Shown here in pieces: positions 21,443 to 32,054 of a stretch of DNA of 64,000 nucleotides (positions are counted from its first letter, which is position 1; every line of letters starts with the position of its first letter). The position numbers and the translations under genes are program-made. The DNA is from Calliopum simillimum. Taxonomy: Eukaryota > Arthropoda > Insecta > Diptera > Lauxaniidae. The stretch is taken from positions 67,666,569 to 67,730,568 of the forward strand of contig OX638368.1 in NCBI GenBank assembly GCA_951812925.1, read 5' to 3'. Under the pieces are notes generated by a model that was given only the letters and a program-made list of their open reading frames with translations, was not told where the DNA came from and ran no database searches.

Positions 21443-22804
21443 ATGGACTGCGACGTCTTGCCGGAAGGGGTACTAGGTGCCCTTACTGGTGGTCCAGGGG
21501 GGGAGAATGCGGTACTCACTCAAGATTTTTGTGTGGGGGCATCCATCTCCTCGGACCAGGAGCGTATGCTCCTAAGTTCGCCCCAGTCTGAGCGCACCGC
21601 GAACTCCTTGGCCCCGGTCAAGGAGCCTCAAACAAGGGCGAAGGTGAAGCTGTCTGGTGCCGGGCGCAAGAGACTCAAAACCTTGATCGCCAGTGGCCTA
21701 TCGCTGGAAACAGCAAGGGATCTGACATCAAGGCCGGGTTCAACGGCCGGCATTAAGCGTGCTTCGCAGGCACCCAAACGCGGTCGCTCAGACAGCACCT
21801 CACCGACGTCCCCTGTCAGATCGGTGAAGCGATTTGCTCCTCAAAGCGAATCTGGAGGTAGGAACAGCACCTCGGTGCAAAGCCTGCCACCAGATGCGCC
21901 TAAGGGATCTCCCGCTTTGCCGACCCTGGCGGAGGACAAGGGTGAAACAGTGGCCATTTCCGAGAAGGAGGCTGAGCAGAGTATTCCCACGGGAGTTCAG
22001 AGCTCAAAGCCCACTTTAGCGGAGGTGGTCGTTTCCAAGAAGGTGGGCATTATGCCTGCCGACTTTCCGCAGGGCATATGGTCCCATGAACAAATTGTAG
22101 CGGTGCAAAACTGCATCCTACAAGGTGTTTATGATGACAGGGATGACCCTGTGAGACCCCATTTTGCAGGCTGCAGTTTCAAGCCTGGTTGGCTGGTCAT
22201 CAACTGTCTTGATGACAAAACTGTAGCCTGGCTAAAGGCTTCAGCACCAGCTTTTGAGCCTTGGGAAGGAGCTAAATTGAAGGTATTGGACGAGGCAGAC
22301 GTGCCAAAAGCCCAAATCTTCATCGGCTACTTCCCGGGCTCAAGCAACTGGACAAACGAACGAATTTTGGGTCAAGTAAGGTCCCAGAATTCGGAAGTTT
22401 GTCTGGGTGATTGGCGGGTGCTGAATAGGGCTCAGAAGGGCGAGCACGTGGAGCTCGCAGTTCCTTTGGACCCCTCATCAGCTGAAAAGGTCAAAAAGCT
22501 GGGACATAAAGTGTTCTATGGTTTTGGAACTGCCCAGCAGCGACCGAGGCTGAAGGGAAACAGACTAAAAGGGGAGAGTGCACAGGATGATCGCCCCTCA
22601 ACATCAAAAGCCGCGAGTGCACCACCGGCTAGGAGTAAAACCGCTGGGCGAAGTACCACACTTCGAGCACCCGCAGCAGAGAAGGGCAACAGTGCCTCAC
22701 GACCAAAAAAATTCTCTGCTTCGGGTCGACTTAGAAAGTGGGAAAGAAACGACCCAGATACTCTGCATGCCACTAAAGGTGGCAAAGTTAGGAAGGGGAC
22801 TTAA
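21443..22804 (+). CDS. LOA-type ORF1 (gag-like) protein, intact
   Basis: 453 codons, open throughout. The first ~190 residues are low-complexity and charged (GAGRKRLKTLIASGLSLETA; serine/proline-rich). A globular region at about residues 200-360 (ADFPQGIWSHEQI, PGWLVINCLDDKTVAWLK, IFIGYFPGSSNWTNERILG) matches the DUF4780-type domain of LOA-group ORF1 proteins. The tail is basic. ORF1 proteins of LINEs bind the element RNA and act as chaperones in the RNP. No CCHC knuckle is visible. The stop TAA overlaps the ORF2 start in TAATG at 22802-22806. GC content is visibly higher than in neighbours, as is usual for recently arrived copies of this group. Confidence 0.85.
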   Translation: MDCDVLPEGVLGALTGGPGGENAVLTQDFCVGASISSDQERMLLSSPQSERTANSLAPVKEPQTRAKVKLSGAGRKRLKTLIASGLSLETARDLTSRPGSTAGIKRASQAPKRGRSDSTSPTSPVRSVKRFAPQSESGGRNSTSVQSLPPDAPKGSPALPTLAEDKGETVAISEKEAEQSIPTGVQSSKPTLAEVVVSKKVGIMPADFPQGIWSHEQIVAVQNCILQGVYDDRDDPVRPHFAGCSFKPGWLVINCLDDKTVAWLKASAPAFEPWEGAKLKVLDEADVPKAQIFIGYFPGSSNWTNERILGQVRSQNSEVCLGDWRVLNRAQKGEHVELAVPLDPSSAEKVKKLGHKVFYGFGTAQQRPRLKGNRLKGESAQDDRPSTSKAASAPPARSKTAGRSTTLRAPAAEKGNSASRPKKFSASGRLRKWERNDPDTLHATKGGKVRKGT

Positions 22805-25800
22805 TGTCCCATTCCCAACACAATGCAGACCCCACCAGTTGGAGGCAACTTAAGTGCCTCCAAATCAACCTCCACCGGGCAGCAGCAGCTTCCTACAGGC
22901 TCAGTGCCATGGTGGACGAAAAGTGTCTGGCTTTCGTAGCCATCCAGGAGCCATGGGCTTCTAAAGGCCTCGTAAATGGCCTTTCGACAAAAACATGTAA
23001 GTTGGTCTACGATAGTAATGTCGACCGTCCGCGGGGGGCTATCTTAATCAATGAACACTTTAAATTTCTTCCCATTTCAGAGCTCATCCAAAGGGACCTG
23101 GTGGCGGTGCAGGCAGAGGTGCCTAGTGCCAGAGGGAAGAAGAACATCGTCTTGGCGTCACTCTACCTTCCGGGCGACTCGGAGGAGGCGGTAACCAATG
23201 AGCTAAAGCAGCTCACGGAATACTGCCATAGCAAAAACCTCCAGTGGGTGGTGTGCTGCGACGCCAACGCGCACCACACGGTATGCGGCAGCACAAACAC
23301 AAACAAACGAGGTGAGTCCATCTTTGATTTCATTACTACAAAAAACTTAGTGGTGGCAAACAGGGGGAATGAACCCACATTTGTAAATGTCGTTAGGAGA
23401 GAGGTTATAGATCTTACCCTATCTAGTACTTTTATTTCAAATAACATCTCTAACTGGAGAGTGCTAGATGAAGTCTCCTTGTCGGATCATCGTTACATAA
23501 GCTTTGATCTGAAGGGAGATACAGAAGACACCTTTGCGGTTAGAGATGTTAAGAGAACCAACTGGTCTCTTTATACATTCCATTTAGAGCAAAACATTGA
23601 ATGCCTGAGTGGGAAAATAACTAACTCACAAGAATTAGATCACGTAGTTAGCACAATCACAAACAGTATCACTGATGCTTTCGAGAAAAGCTGCACACCA
23701 AAAGTTAAAAAACGTTCTCGCAACGTCCCCTGGTGGAGCGGGGAGCTGGATTAGCTGCGGCTGAAAGCTCGACAACTCTTTAATAGGGCTAAATCCAACG
23801 GGGATTGGGCAGCATATAGAATTGCCCTAACAGACTACAACAAGGAGCTGAGAAGGTCAAAAAGGGCATCATGGAGAGAGTACTGTGAGGGGATTGAGTT
23901 ACTCCTAACAGCTACAAGGCTCCAAAAGTCCTTTATAAAAGACCACTCAAACGGCCTTTCAACACTTAAAAGGGCAAACGGGGATAATACGGAAAGCCCG
24001 GAGGAAACTGGACAGCTATTACTGGACACACATTTCCCAGGCTGTGTTAGGTGCGAAGAGTCCTGCGAACCAACAGAGATACAAAACTCCTGGTGGCTAC
24101 CAGACGGAACTTCTCCTTAGCCCGTAAAATTTTTACCATTGAAAAAGTTAAATGGGCAGTCTCCACTTTTAACCCATTTAAATCTCCTGGGGCGGATAAT
24201 ATTCAACCTTGCCTATTGCAGAAAGGTATAGATATACTGGCACCTACTCTAACTAATATCTTCAGGCTAAGCCTAGAACTAGGAATAGTATCTGAAGATT
24301 GGACTTAAGCCCGAGTTGCTTTTATTCCTAAAGCAGGCAAAAAGGCGGACCACACGCCCAAAGCCTATCGACCTATAAGTCTAACCTCATTTCTTCTGAA
24401 AACAATGGAGAAAATTTTAGATCAGTATCTTAGAAGTGTGTACCTTGAGGCTGCACCTTTACATCCTGAACAATATGCTTACCAATCGGGTAAATCAACT
24501 GAAACCGCCATACATAGCCACACGACTAAAATCGAGAAGGCTTTAGGGGTCAAGGAAGTAGCCCTCTGTTCATCTATTGACATACAAGGAGCTTTTGACA
24601 ACACGACTTTTAAGTCAATTGAGGAATCACTGATCAGGAAGGGAATACCCGAAATGATCATTGATTGGGTCCTCAACATGCTTAAAAATAGGACAATCAT
24701 CTATGAAGCGGGCACAGAAAGATTAACTGTAAGGACAACTAAAGGTTGCCCCCAGGGAGGTGTACTGTCACCGCTCTTATGGATTTTAGTCATCGACGAA
24801 CTACTAGAAATTCTTGATGGTCACAAATTCGAGGTCCAGGGCTTTGCTGACGATCTCATTATTATGGTTAGAGGCAAGTTTGACTATACCGTAACTGAAC
24901 GAATGCAACTAGCTCTCAACTTAGCTCTAGGCTGATGTCGAGAGAAAGGACTCGAGATTAACCCTAGTAAAACCACACTGGTGCCCTTTACCTGGAAGAG
25001 GAAGCTAAACCTGAAAGCTTTAAATCTGGGGGGAAAGGTACTAACGGTTTCCGAGGAGATGAAATATCTAGGAGTAATCCTAGATAAGAGTCTAACTTGG
25101 AACAGTCATTTATCATACATAACAATTAAAGCCTTAAGAATAACATATGCTTGTCAAAGGCAATATGGTAAAACATGGGGACTACGGCCAAAAATGATGC
25201 CATGGTCCTATAAAACTATCACCGTACCAATGATCACTTATGCTGCATTAGCATGGTGGCCAAAGGTAGACCAAGTAGGGGCTCAAAATGAACTAAACAG
25301 GATCTTCAGAATAGCCTGCTTGGGTATTACAGGGGCACTAAAGGCGTGCCCGACAGTAGCTCTAGGCATGCTTACGGGTCCGACAAGATAACTAAAAAAT
25401 TTGTTTTCTCTAGAACATTCAAAGTGGTAATTAATGACCGCGCTGAATGGAAGTGGAAGGACATAAATGTAAAACAGGGCTCGCAGGTATGGTTCACTGA
25501 CGGGTCCAAAATGGAAGATGGCAGCGCGGGAGCTGGAGTTGTGGGACCAAGATTCCAGAAAGCAGTTGCAATGGGAAAAACAGCTTCTATTTTTCAGGTG
25601 GAGGTCCACGTTTTAGAGTTGTGTGCTAGAGAATGTCTAAGAAGGGGCACTTCCGTCACCGACATATACATTTACTCGGACAGCCAAGCAACTCTAAAAT
25701 CACTAATGGCTTTTTCAATGCACTCCAAGCTTGTCTGGGAGTGTTTTGAACTTCTTCAAGCCCTAGCCAGGAGGAATGAAGTTACTCTAGTTTGGATACC

Positions 25801-26308
25801 AGGGCACGAGGGGCATGAAGGCAACGAAAGGGCAGACTGCTTGGCCAAGAGGGGCGCACTCAATACTTTCATAGGCCCAGAACCCTTCTGCAGAGTAAAC
25901 AACAGTTTTAAAAATAACTTAATACGGGAATGGGAAAAGGAAAGCCTCTCCAATCACTAAAGCGCCAAAGAAGGTATGCGACAGGCGAAGAGGCTGATCG
26001 ATCCAAAACATGTTAAGGCTGAAGCTGTTCTAAATCTCAGCAGGAAAGATATAAAAACGTACAGTGAGATAATGACAGGTCACTGTAAACTTAATTATCA
26101 CCTAAAAAATATGGGTTTGGTAGACGATGACTCCTGTAGACTCTGCTTAGAGGACTTGGAAACAGCAGAGCATGTGCTAAGTGCATGCCCTGCTGCGTTT
26201 AGACGCAGAATTAAGTATCTAGGAGCAGAGATTTTATATCCAGGTGACATAGGTAAAATTAATCCCATGGCAGTAACTAGATTTATAGATAGTCTGGAAC
26301 TGTTTTGA
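22804..26308 (+). pseudogene. LOA-type ORF2: endonuclease, RT, RNase H, broken
   Basis: Endonuclease: INLHRAAAASYRL, AIQEPWAS, LYLPGDSEE, CDANAHHTVCGS, LSDHRYISFD (to about 23510). RT: FNPFKSPGADNIQP, SIDIQGAFDNTTF, GCPQGGVLSPLLW, FADDLIIMV. RNase H: FTDGSKMEDGSAG near 25495, then ELCARE, YSDSQATLKS and PGHEGHEGNERADCLAK. A CCHC-like end follows (CRLCLEDLETAEHVLSAC). Defects: stops at 23752-23754, 24306-24308, 24933-24935 and 25958-25960, with frame changes near 24040-24110 and 25340-25391. Some of the stops look like single-base transitions (for example TGG to TGA at 24933). Not translatable as a whole. Confidence 0.88.
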
Positions 26309-26399
26309 TTAGGGAAAGAGGCTCTACAAAAGATCTTTTAGGTCGCAGTACAATCTAGAGCCTTTTAAATAATAATAAAATAATGTCAACAGGTGCCTG

Positions 26400-26734
26400 T
26401 AGCTCATTTTTCATTGAAAAATTCTCGCAAGTAATAAAAGTTTTTCGCGCGAAACTAAGCATGCCTTTCTTCGGTTGATTTAAGTAAGTTAATGTGTGGT
26501 TAGGTAATAATTATTTACGAAAGGATTAGAGAAATTCAAAAAAATTTTGAAGAATTTTCTATTTTTTTATTGCTACCTTTGTACACTTTTCAAAAATAAG
26601 TAAATGAAATAAACTAACTGACTAAGAATGCCATTATTTCAAAATTACACATTTTCCGAATAAGTATAAAAAGGATTCAATTCAACCTGATACAATATAG
26701 TGGATTGTTAACTTTAAAAGTGTATTAAAAAAAG
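26400..26734. other. Unassigned AT-rich stretch
   Basis: No frame, repeat end or motif could be assigned between the LOA tail and the Myb/SANT-like remnant. Confidence 0.4.
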
Positions 26735-27355
26735 CATGGTAAAAATTACAGCAAACGTGAAGAAAACAAGTGGACTACAGCTCCAAAAATTGGTGAATCT
26801 GATGCAGAGAATCCAGTTGACAACTTTTGGTCAAGAAAGGCTAACAATAAAGAAATCTGGAACAAATTAAGACCTCCGATACGTGATGGAAGCGGTTGGA
26901 ATAAGATGTGGCTAAATTACAAATTGAGACTGAAGTAAAGGTTTGCTTCAAATAGAAAAGAGACAGTTGCTACCATGGTGGGCCATACACTAATTTATCA
27001 CTTTCGCCACTAGAGCAAGCTGTGGATTAACTTTTGAGGCTTCATCGTTCAGTTTACCAATCTAGGATCTGTTTTTTGGCTTGAACAGACCTCACCCATC
27101 ATCATCAGCAGCAATTGAAGATGCAACTGAAGAGGTTATTCAAAGTGAAGCACCGATTGAAACTAAAGCGATAAACCAAAATAAATCTATAAGTGAACCT
27201 GAAGCAGGTTTCAATGGAGCAAGTTCAACATCTCGAAGAATAGTTCGACCATCTGCGATATCTGTAAATGTTAGGAAAAAAAAAAGATTGGAGCTTTTAA
27301 ATAAACAAATAGTAGCTCAAGAAAACACCCTTGCAATTGCAAAGAAGATATAGGT
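26735..27355 (+). pseudogene. Myb/SANT-like (zeste-type) DNA-binding protein remnant
   Basis: Pieces in different frames spell a zeste/Myb-SANT-type domain: a WT-type start around 26770, then an IW-N-KLRPPIRDGSGWNKMW block at about 26855-26925, where tryptophan spacing is typical, and a basic KRKFASNRKETVA. A LSPLEQAVD motif near 27010 follows. Finally an 90-codon open piece (27081-27353) begins NRPHPSSSAAIEDATEE and ends in a lysine-rich coil (KKKRLELLNKQIVAQENTL). Proteins with this build are commonly host-wide multi-copy genes or accompany Harbinger transposons. The stops and shifts mean it is dead. Assignment rests on motif recognition only. Confidence 0.6.
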
Positions 27356-27965
27356 ACATCTTTATGACATCGCAAGATACAAATGAAAAGGCTACGAACT
27401 TAAACCCTAAGAGAAAAGCGCAAAATCTAAGAAGCCCGACACAAAATGCAAAGGCGCAAAGAAAACTAAGAGCTTAAACTACGTGAAATAGAAATTAAAG
27501 AAATAAAATATAAAAGTAAGAAGATTATAACTTCTGTATTTTTCATTAATTAATTTATGAACAAATAAACATGGATTTAATTTAAACAAATATCAATTTT
27601 TTATATGAAAGATTTCACCAGTTTCCTGTTGGTGATTCTGAATTTGTGACTTGGTAGCCTTGATTCTAGATATTTCAAACTTCACGATTGACATTTAAGC
27701 TTCAAATTCTGAATTGGTAGCCTTGGCGTTTGGCGAATCGAATATTCGTGAACCATCTTAGGGCTAGTTTACATAGACTTTCATAATCAAAATAATCCTG
27801 AATTTTTTAGCTTCATGATTAAAACTACATTTTGTTCACATTCATGTGATTTTAGATTACTAGTACTATTTCACAACTTTTTTAATGCTATTTATTACAA
27901 TACTTTTTTGTATTATTTTTTCATGCGACAAATTTGTGTCAAACTGTGAGTAAATTTTGTTTGGT

Positions 27966-30900
27966 TGTAGCGTGGGCCCTTTTGAAATTTTTTTTTTTTG
28001 TATAATTAATATTTCGTATTAATATGCATATGTATATAAAAAAGTAAATTGCATTTTTTTTTTTCCTACGATATCTCGTATTTAACATGGAAAAAACGTA
28101 TTTTCAAAAAAACAAAAAAAAATCATCCGAGCAAAAATTTTGAACCCGCCCTATAGTGGTATCAGTACCATATCTGGTATCCAAAACATAAACGTGAATG
28201 TTAGAATAATCGAAAAGATATTTTTATTTTTGAGTTTGGATCTTTCGTTGCGCAAAAAAAAAAAAAAAAAAAAGAATGCATAAAAAAACAAAAAGCAAAG
28301 AATCACTAACCCACAGGCATACGCATATGTATACGTATGTATGTAAATTGGTAGACATCAATAACAAGTGATCAGTCAATAACAAAGGCAAATTTTCTGA
28401 TCATGTGGTTGTTGTTATGTTGTAGTACGTTTTACATTGCGTGTATTTACAACGATTTGCACGTTGGGACAATAAGCAAAAGCAGTAGAGAAAATATGAG
28501 CATGCAGGTAGCGTCATTGAAACTTGCATTGTGCAGTGCTAGACCTTTTTAGGACAATGGGTGTAAGTGGTGCAGAACGAAAATATGCGAAAAGCTTGAT
28601 TTTTCCTTTTGTTTCGTATGCTGCTGCTATTGATGATCGCCTGTTATGATGATGTATCTTTTAGAACATAATTTTCACCGAAACCGTTTCGTTAGGGATT
28701 TTTTTTTGATTTTCTCGATCGCATATTCTTGGCCTTGGCCTTGGCCATGAAATTTAAGGTTTTTGACCCACTTTTTTTTGGTGCTGTGGTAGCTCACCAT
28801 ATAAGACAGACCTTTTCTTTATTGGAATTTTAAGATCGGAATTTTTGAAATCACGCCAGATCGGCCTTGACCATGAGGGTGGTTATTGACCCGTAGTCCC
28901 GCAATAGTTGGATCTTTGCAATAACATGTTTACCAAAAAAAAATAGAATGTTTTTGCAAGTCTCCACAAAACTTTCATTGGGCGGATAAAGTTGGGACTG
29001 CAGAAAATCAAAGGTGTCGTCGTGGCCTTAGATAGAATTTTAGTTCAGTTTTAAAATTACATTTCAATTCGGCGGTCGCTTGTTCATTCGATACTAAAAA
29101 GGTTACAAATTTTGTTAAAAAAAAAAAAAAAATAATTAGAGTGCTAGTGCCCGGTCGTAAGGACTTCGTCGTTGCGTTCTAAAAAAAAGTCCTTTTAGTG
29201 GTTTTGTGGGAAAAAAAATTAAACAACAAAATTTAAGCAAAATTCGTTTAAATAAAACTTAGAAAAAAAGAGGCTATGAAATAATTTACAGGCCATCAAA
29301 AAACAGAAAGCCCACAAAAATTGAAAGCATAAGGCCTAGTGCAATTTAAAACAAGAAAAACATAAAATTAAATAAAAATAAGTGGCACTTATAATAAAGA
29401 CGACTGGAGGTTTACAACTGAGCGCAGAAGGACGATACAGGGCACAGCCAAAAATAAGGATTACTCCTAAAAGAAAAAGGATCTTAAGCGGGAAAAAGGA
29501 CTCAACAGTGACCGCCAGGAAAAAGCAGATTTCAGGAGATTTACACAAGAAGATAAGTTCTATTTTGCAATGTTTTGCATTTATTTCCTTTTGGACCCGC
29601 GGTAGATCCTTTTTATAAATTTTTATAATTTATTTTTGAAATATTCGACAAAATATTTTAAGTCGTCGAAAATTTTTAAAGGAAAAGCAGGTTATCAGGA
29701 TTCCAGGTTGCAGTCACCAATATTATACGAGATTTCAGCAGATATACATACTTTTTCGTACAGTTAAAATTTGATAAAGCGGAAAAAAATATGTGATAAA
29801 TTGTCTAAAGCTTATTTAAAATTTTGATAAAAAGATACTAATAAGTAGAAGGAAAATTTATAGCGTTATATTTATGTTGGTTAAGGACTAAGGTTAGGGT
29901 GTACCTTTAAGGAAATTTAATTTACAAAATTTAAAATAAAATTCTGTATGTATTTAAGTACGTTAGTGTTAGTTTTTTTTCTGTTATGTAGACCGCTACA
30001 ACTAGCCAAAATCCTTTATATTAATTTAGTTTTTTTTTCGAACGATTTTCTTGTCTTTTTGCCCATCGACCAAAGAGCTCTTAGGTGTTAGGGTATAAGA
30101 AAAAAAATATTAATATATAATTGGAAAAAAGAGAGATTTATAGGACAAATTTTTAAAGGCAAATAAGGTATTTTGGCCCGTTGTGCAGGTCCCCCCAAAG
30201 GATCTTGCTTTTGTATTTAAGTATATTTAAGTATAAGGTTTCAATTCAGAATTGTTGTTCATTACGGGTGTGTGTGTAAATCATTTAGTTTTTTTTTTGT
30301 ATTAGTACATATTTATAACTTTTGTAATATAACTTTTTAAATGATTAAAGCTAACATTTAAATCGAACTTCCGTTTCCGTTCATTTACTTAGTTCCGGTT
30401 ATTCTATCTAGCTTTGTTTTTGGAGACTCGCAATGATTTGCTAAATTGCGATTTTGGGGAAATGGTAGTGGGGTGTGGCAAGCAACGATGATCGAAAAAT
30501 AAAAGTATGTGTGTAAGTATGTGTGCCTTTTAAATAAGTTGTTTTGGGATGATGTCAAGGACATCATCATTGGAGGGGTGGGCAGGCTACAGGCAGGAAC
30601 ATCAGGCCTGCGGATTTTGTGTTCATTTGCAGATATTGGGTTTGGGTATTTTGGAGTATTTTTCCTTTTTGTGTGTTCTTAATTTTTTTTGAGGAATAAA
30701 TTTCGAAGCTATAGTTTTTGCGATTTATTTAAATTTAGTTTGAAATTATGGTTCAGTTTTCTGGCCTGATTTTCATTTTTTTTGATTTTTTTTTGTATGC
30801 CGGCTTAACTGGAAGTGATGGGTCGTGCCTCCCCTGAGGAAAAACCTGAGCTAGCCGACGATCACTTCCGGTCATCCACCATGGCGCAGCCAATGAACTT

Positions 30901-30993
30901 GTACTGGTGGTGATAGTTTTTTTTTGAGTTGGGGGTAAGGAAAAAAATAGACACTCAGCCAAAAAAACAAAAAAATAAGAAGGTCGTGCTACA
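27966..30993 (+). repeat. 5' LTR (3.03 kb) of the large gypsy element
   Basis: 3,028 bp beginning TGTAGCGTGGGCCC and ending GTCGTGCTACA, many times longer than usual gypsy LTRs (0.3-1 kb). It contains A/T homopolymers, a GGCCTTGGCCTTGGCC repeat near 28731 and short frames; a 78-codon frame (29382-29618) recurs in the other LTR only because the LTRs are nearly identical. No gene can be supported inside it. Confidence 0.93.
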
Positions 30994-31056
30994 AATATGG
31001 CGCCCAAACGGAAGTAGGAAGAAGAGGGTGCGCCATTACAAATATGGCGCCCAAAC
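30990..31056 (+). other. Primer-binding site present twice
   Basis: TGGCGCCCAAAC (30998) follows the 5' LTR by four bases and matches tRNA-Lys-type primers. The segment TACAAATATGGCGCCCAAAC, including the last four LTR bases, recurs 47 bases later (about 31037). Only the first is correctly placed for (-) strand priming. The repeat is exact over 20 bases. Confidence 0.75.
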
Positions 31057-32054
31057 TAAATTTGTTTTGAAAATTGAAGTATTTACAACTACACTTCAGT
31101 CGAAAATGAAAGTCAGTACACAATGATGCATGAGTTTTCTGGAACGGCTCGTGAAAAGAGATGACATAGTTAATGGTGAATTTTTACATATAGCTATTTG
31201 CACTCTTTCCAGTCGTTGTTGTTCGGGATAACTTATTTGTTGGAATAAAAAAATTGTAGTAATGTAGTCCATTGTCAGGCGATCCAGTTTTTAGGTGACT
31301 TAGGCAGTGTTTTAAGCAATCACTCTAATTGCACCAGGATAAGGGTAGTATGATGAAGGGACTACAAAAGATAGTAATTTTGCATGGGGATCATCGAGTT
31401 TTTTTTATGGGAACTTGTTTCTGTGTTAGATGGCTTAGTATGTTTAAAGTAATGCATTACTAATTGCATCTACGAAAGGTGATAGGTTTTTGTAAATTTA
31501 ATAGGGTGATTTCCTAGTAACATTTCAGGGCGATAGATTGTTGAAGAAAACGAGCTGCGACATGACTTGAGGATGGTTATCCTTTTTACAACATTTGCGC
31601 AGATTGTAATTTTTAACGTTCTATTGTGGGCTGGACATGTTGCTGTAGGATTTGATTTTTATAATTTTTTTTAAAATTTTTTAGGGGTTATGGTGCGAAC
31701 ACAAAATCCGAGTACAATATGACAAGGCGCATAAGAATGAATGTGTGTGTGAAAGGATTGATTTTAATGAGGGAAAATCATCGTTGCTTTAATCCGACCC
31801 AGTAGACTACAATTTCCCCTAATTTAGTTTTGTTGTGTTTGAAAATTAAATTTTTGTTTTTTTTTTTTAATTTTTTCTGAAAATTTTCATTTAGTTATAT
31901 TTACATATACATTCATATACATATTTAAATAATACTTTTTATTGCATTGCCACTATTGCGGGAGGCCATTTTCAGGGTTGAGGCTGACTGTGATCTTAAT
32001 TATTTTTTTTTGATTTTTATTTCCTTTCCGAATTGGAATTGTATTTTATAACTT
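31057..32054 (+). other. Leader of the large gypsy element
   Basis: About 1 kb between primer-binding sites and gag. No open frame of note. A/T-rich; a run of T's precedes gag. A pyrimidine stretch ending TTTTGCAG at 32060 could be a splice acceptor next to the gag start, but no donor was searched for. Confidence 0.5.

Larger units (their letters stand above)
21398..26385 (+). mobile_element. LOA-clade non-LTR retrotransposon
   Basis: Two ORFs (a gag-like ORF1 and an EN-RT-RNase H ORF2) are joined by an overlapping TAATG. RNase H downstream of RT and the ORF1 domain place it in the LOA group (Bilbo/Lian/Trim relatives). It ends in a TAA/ATA-rich tail near 26385. The 5' start near 21398 is set by the end of the preceding LINE tail. 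ORF2 is broken. Confidence 0.85.

Noticed and set aside
29382..29618. 78-codon ORF present identically at 38997-39233
   Set aside because: The repeat of the frame only reflects near-identical LTRs; no recognisable domain and no selection can be argued.
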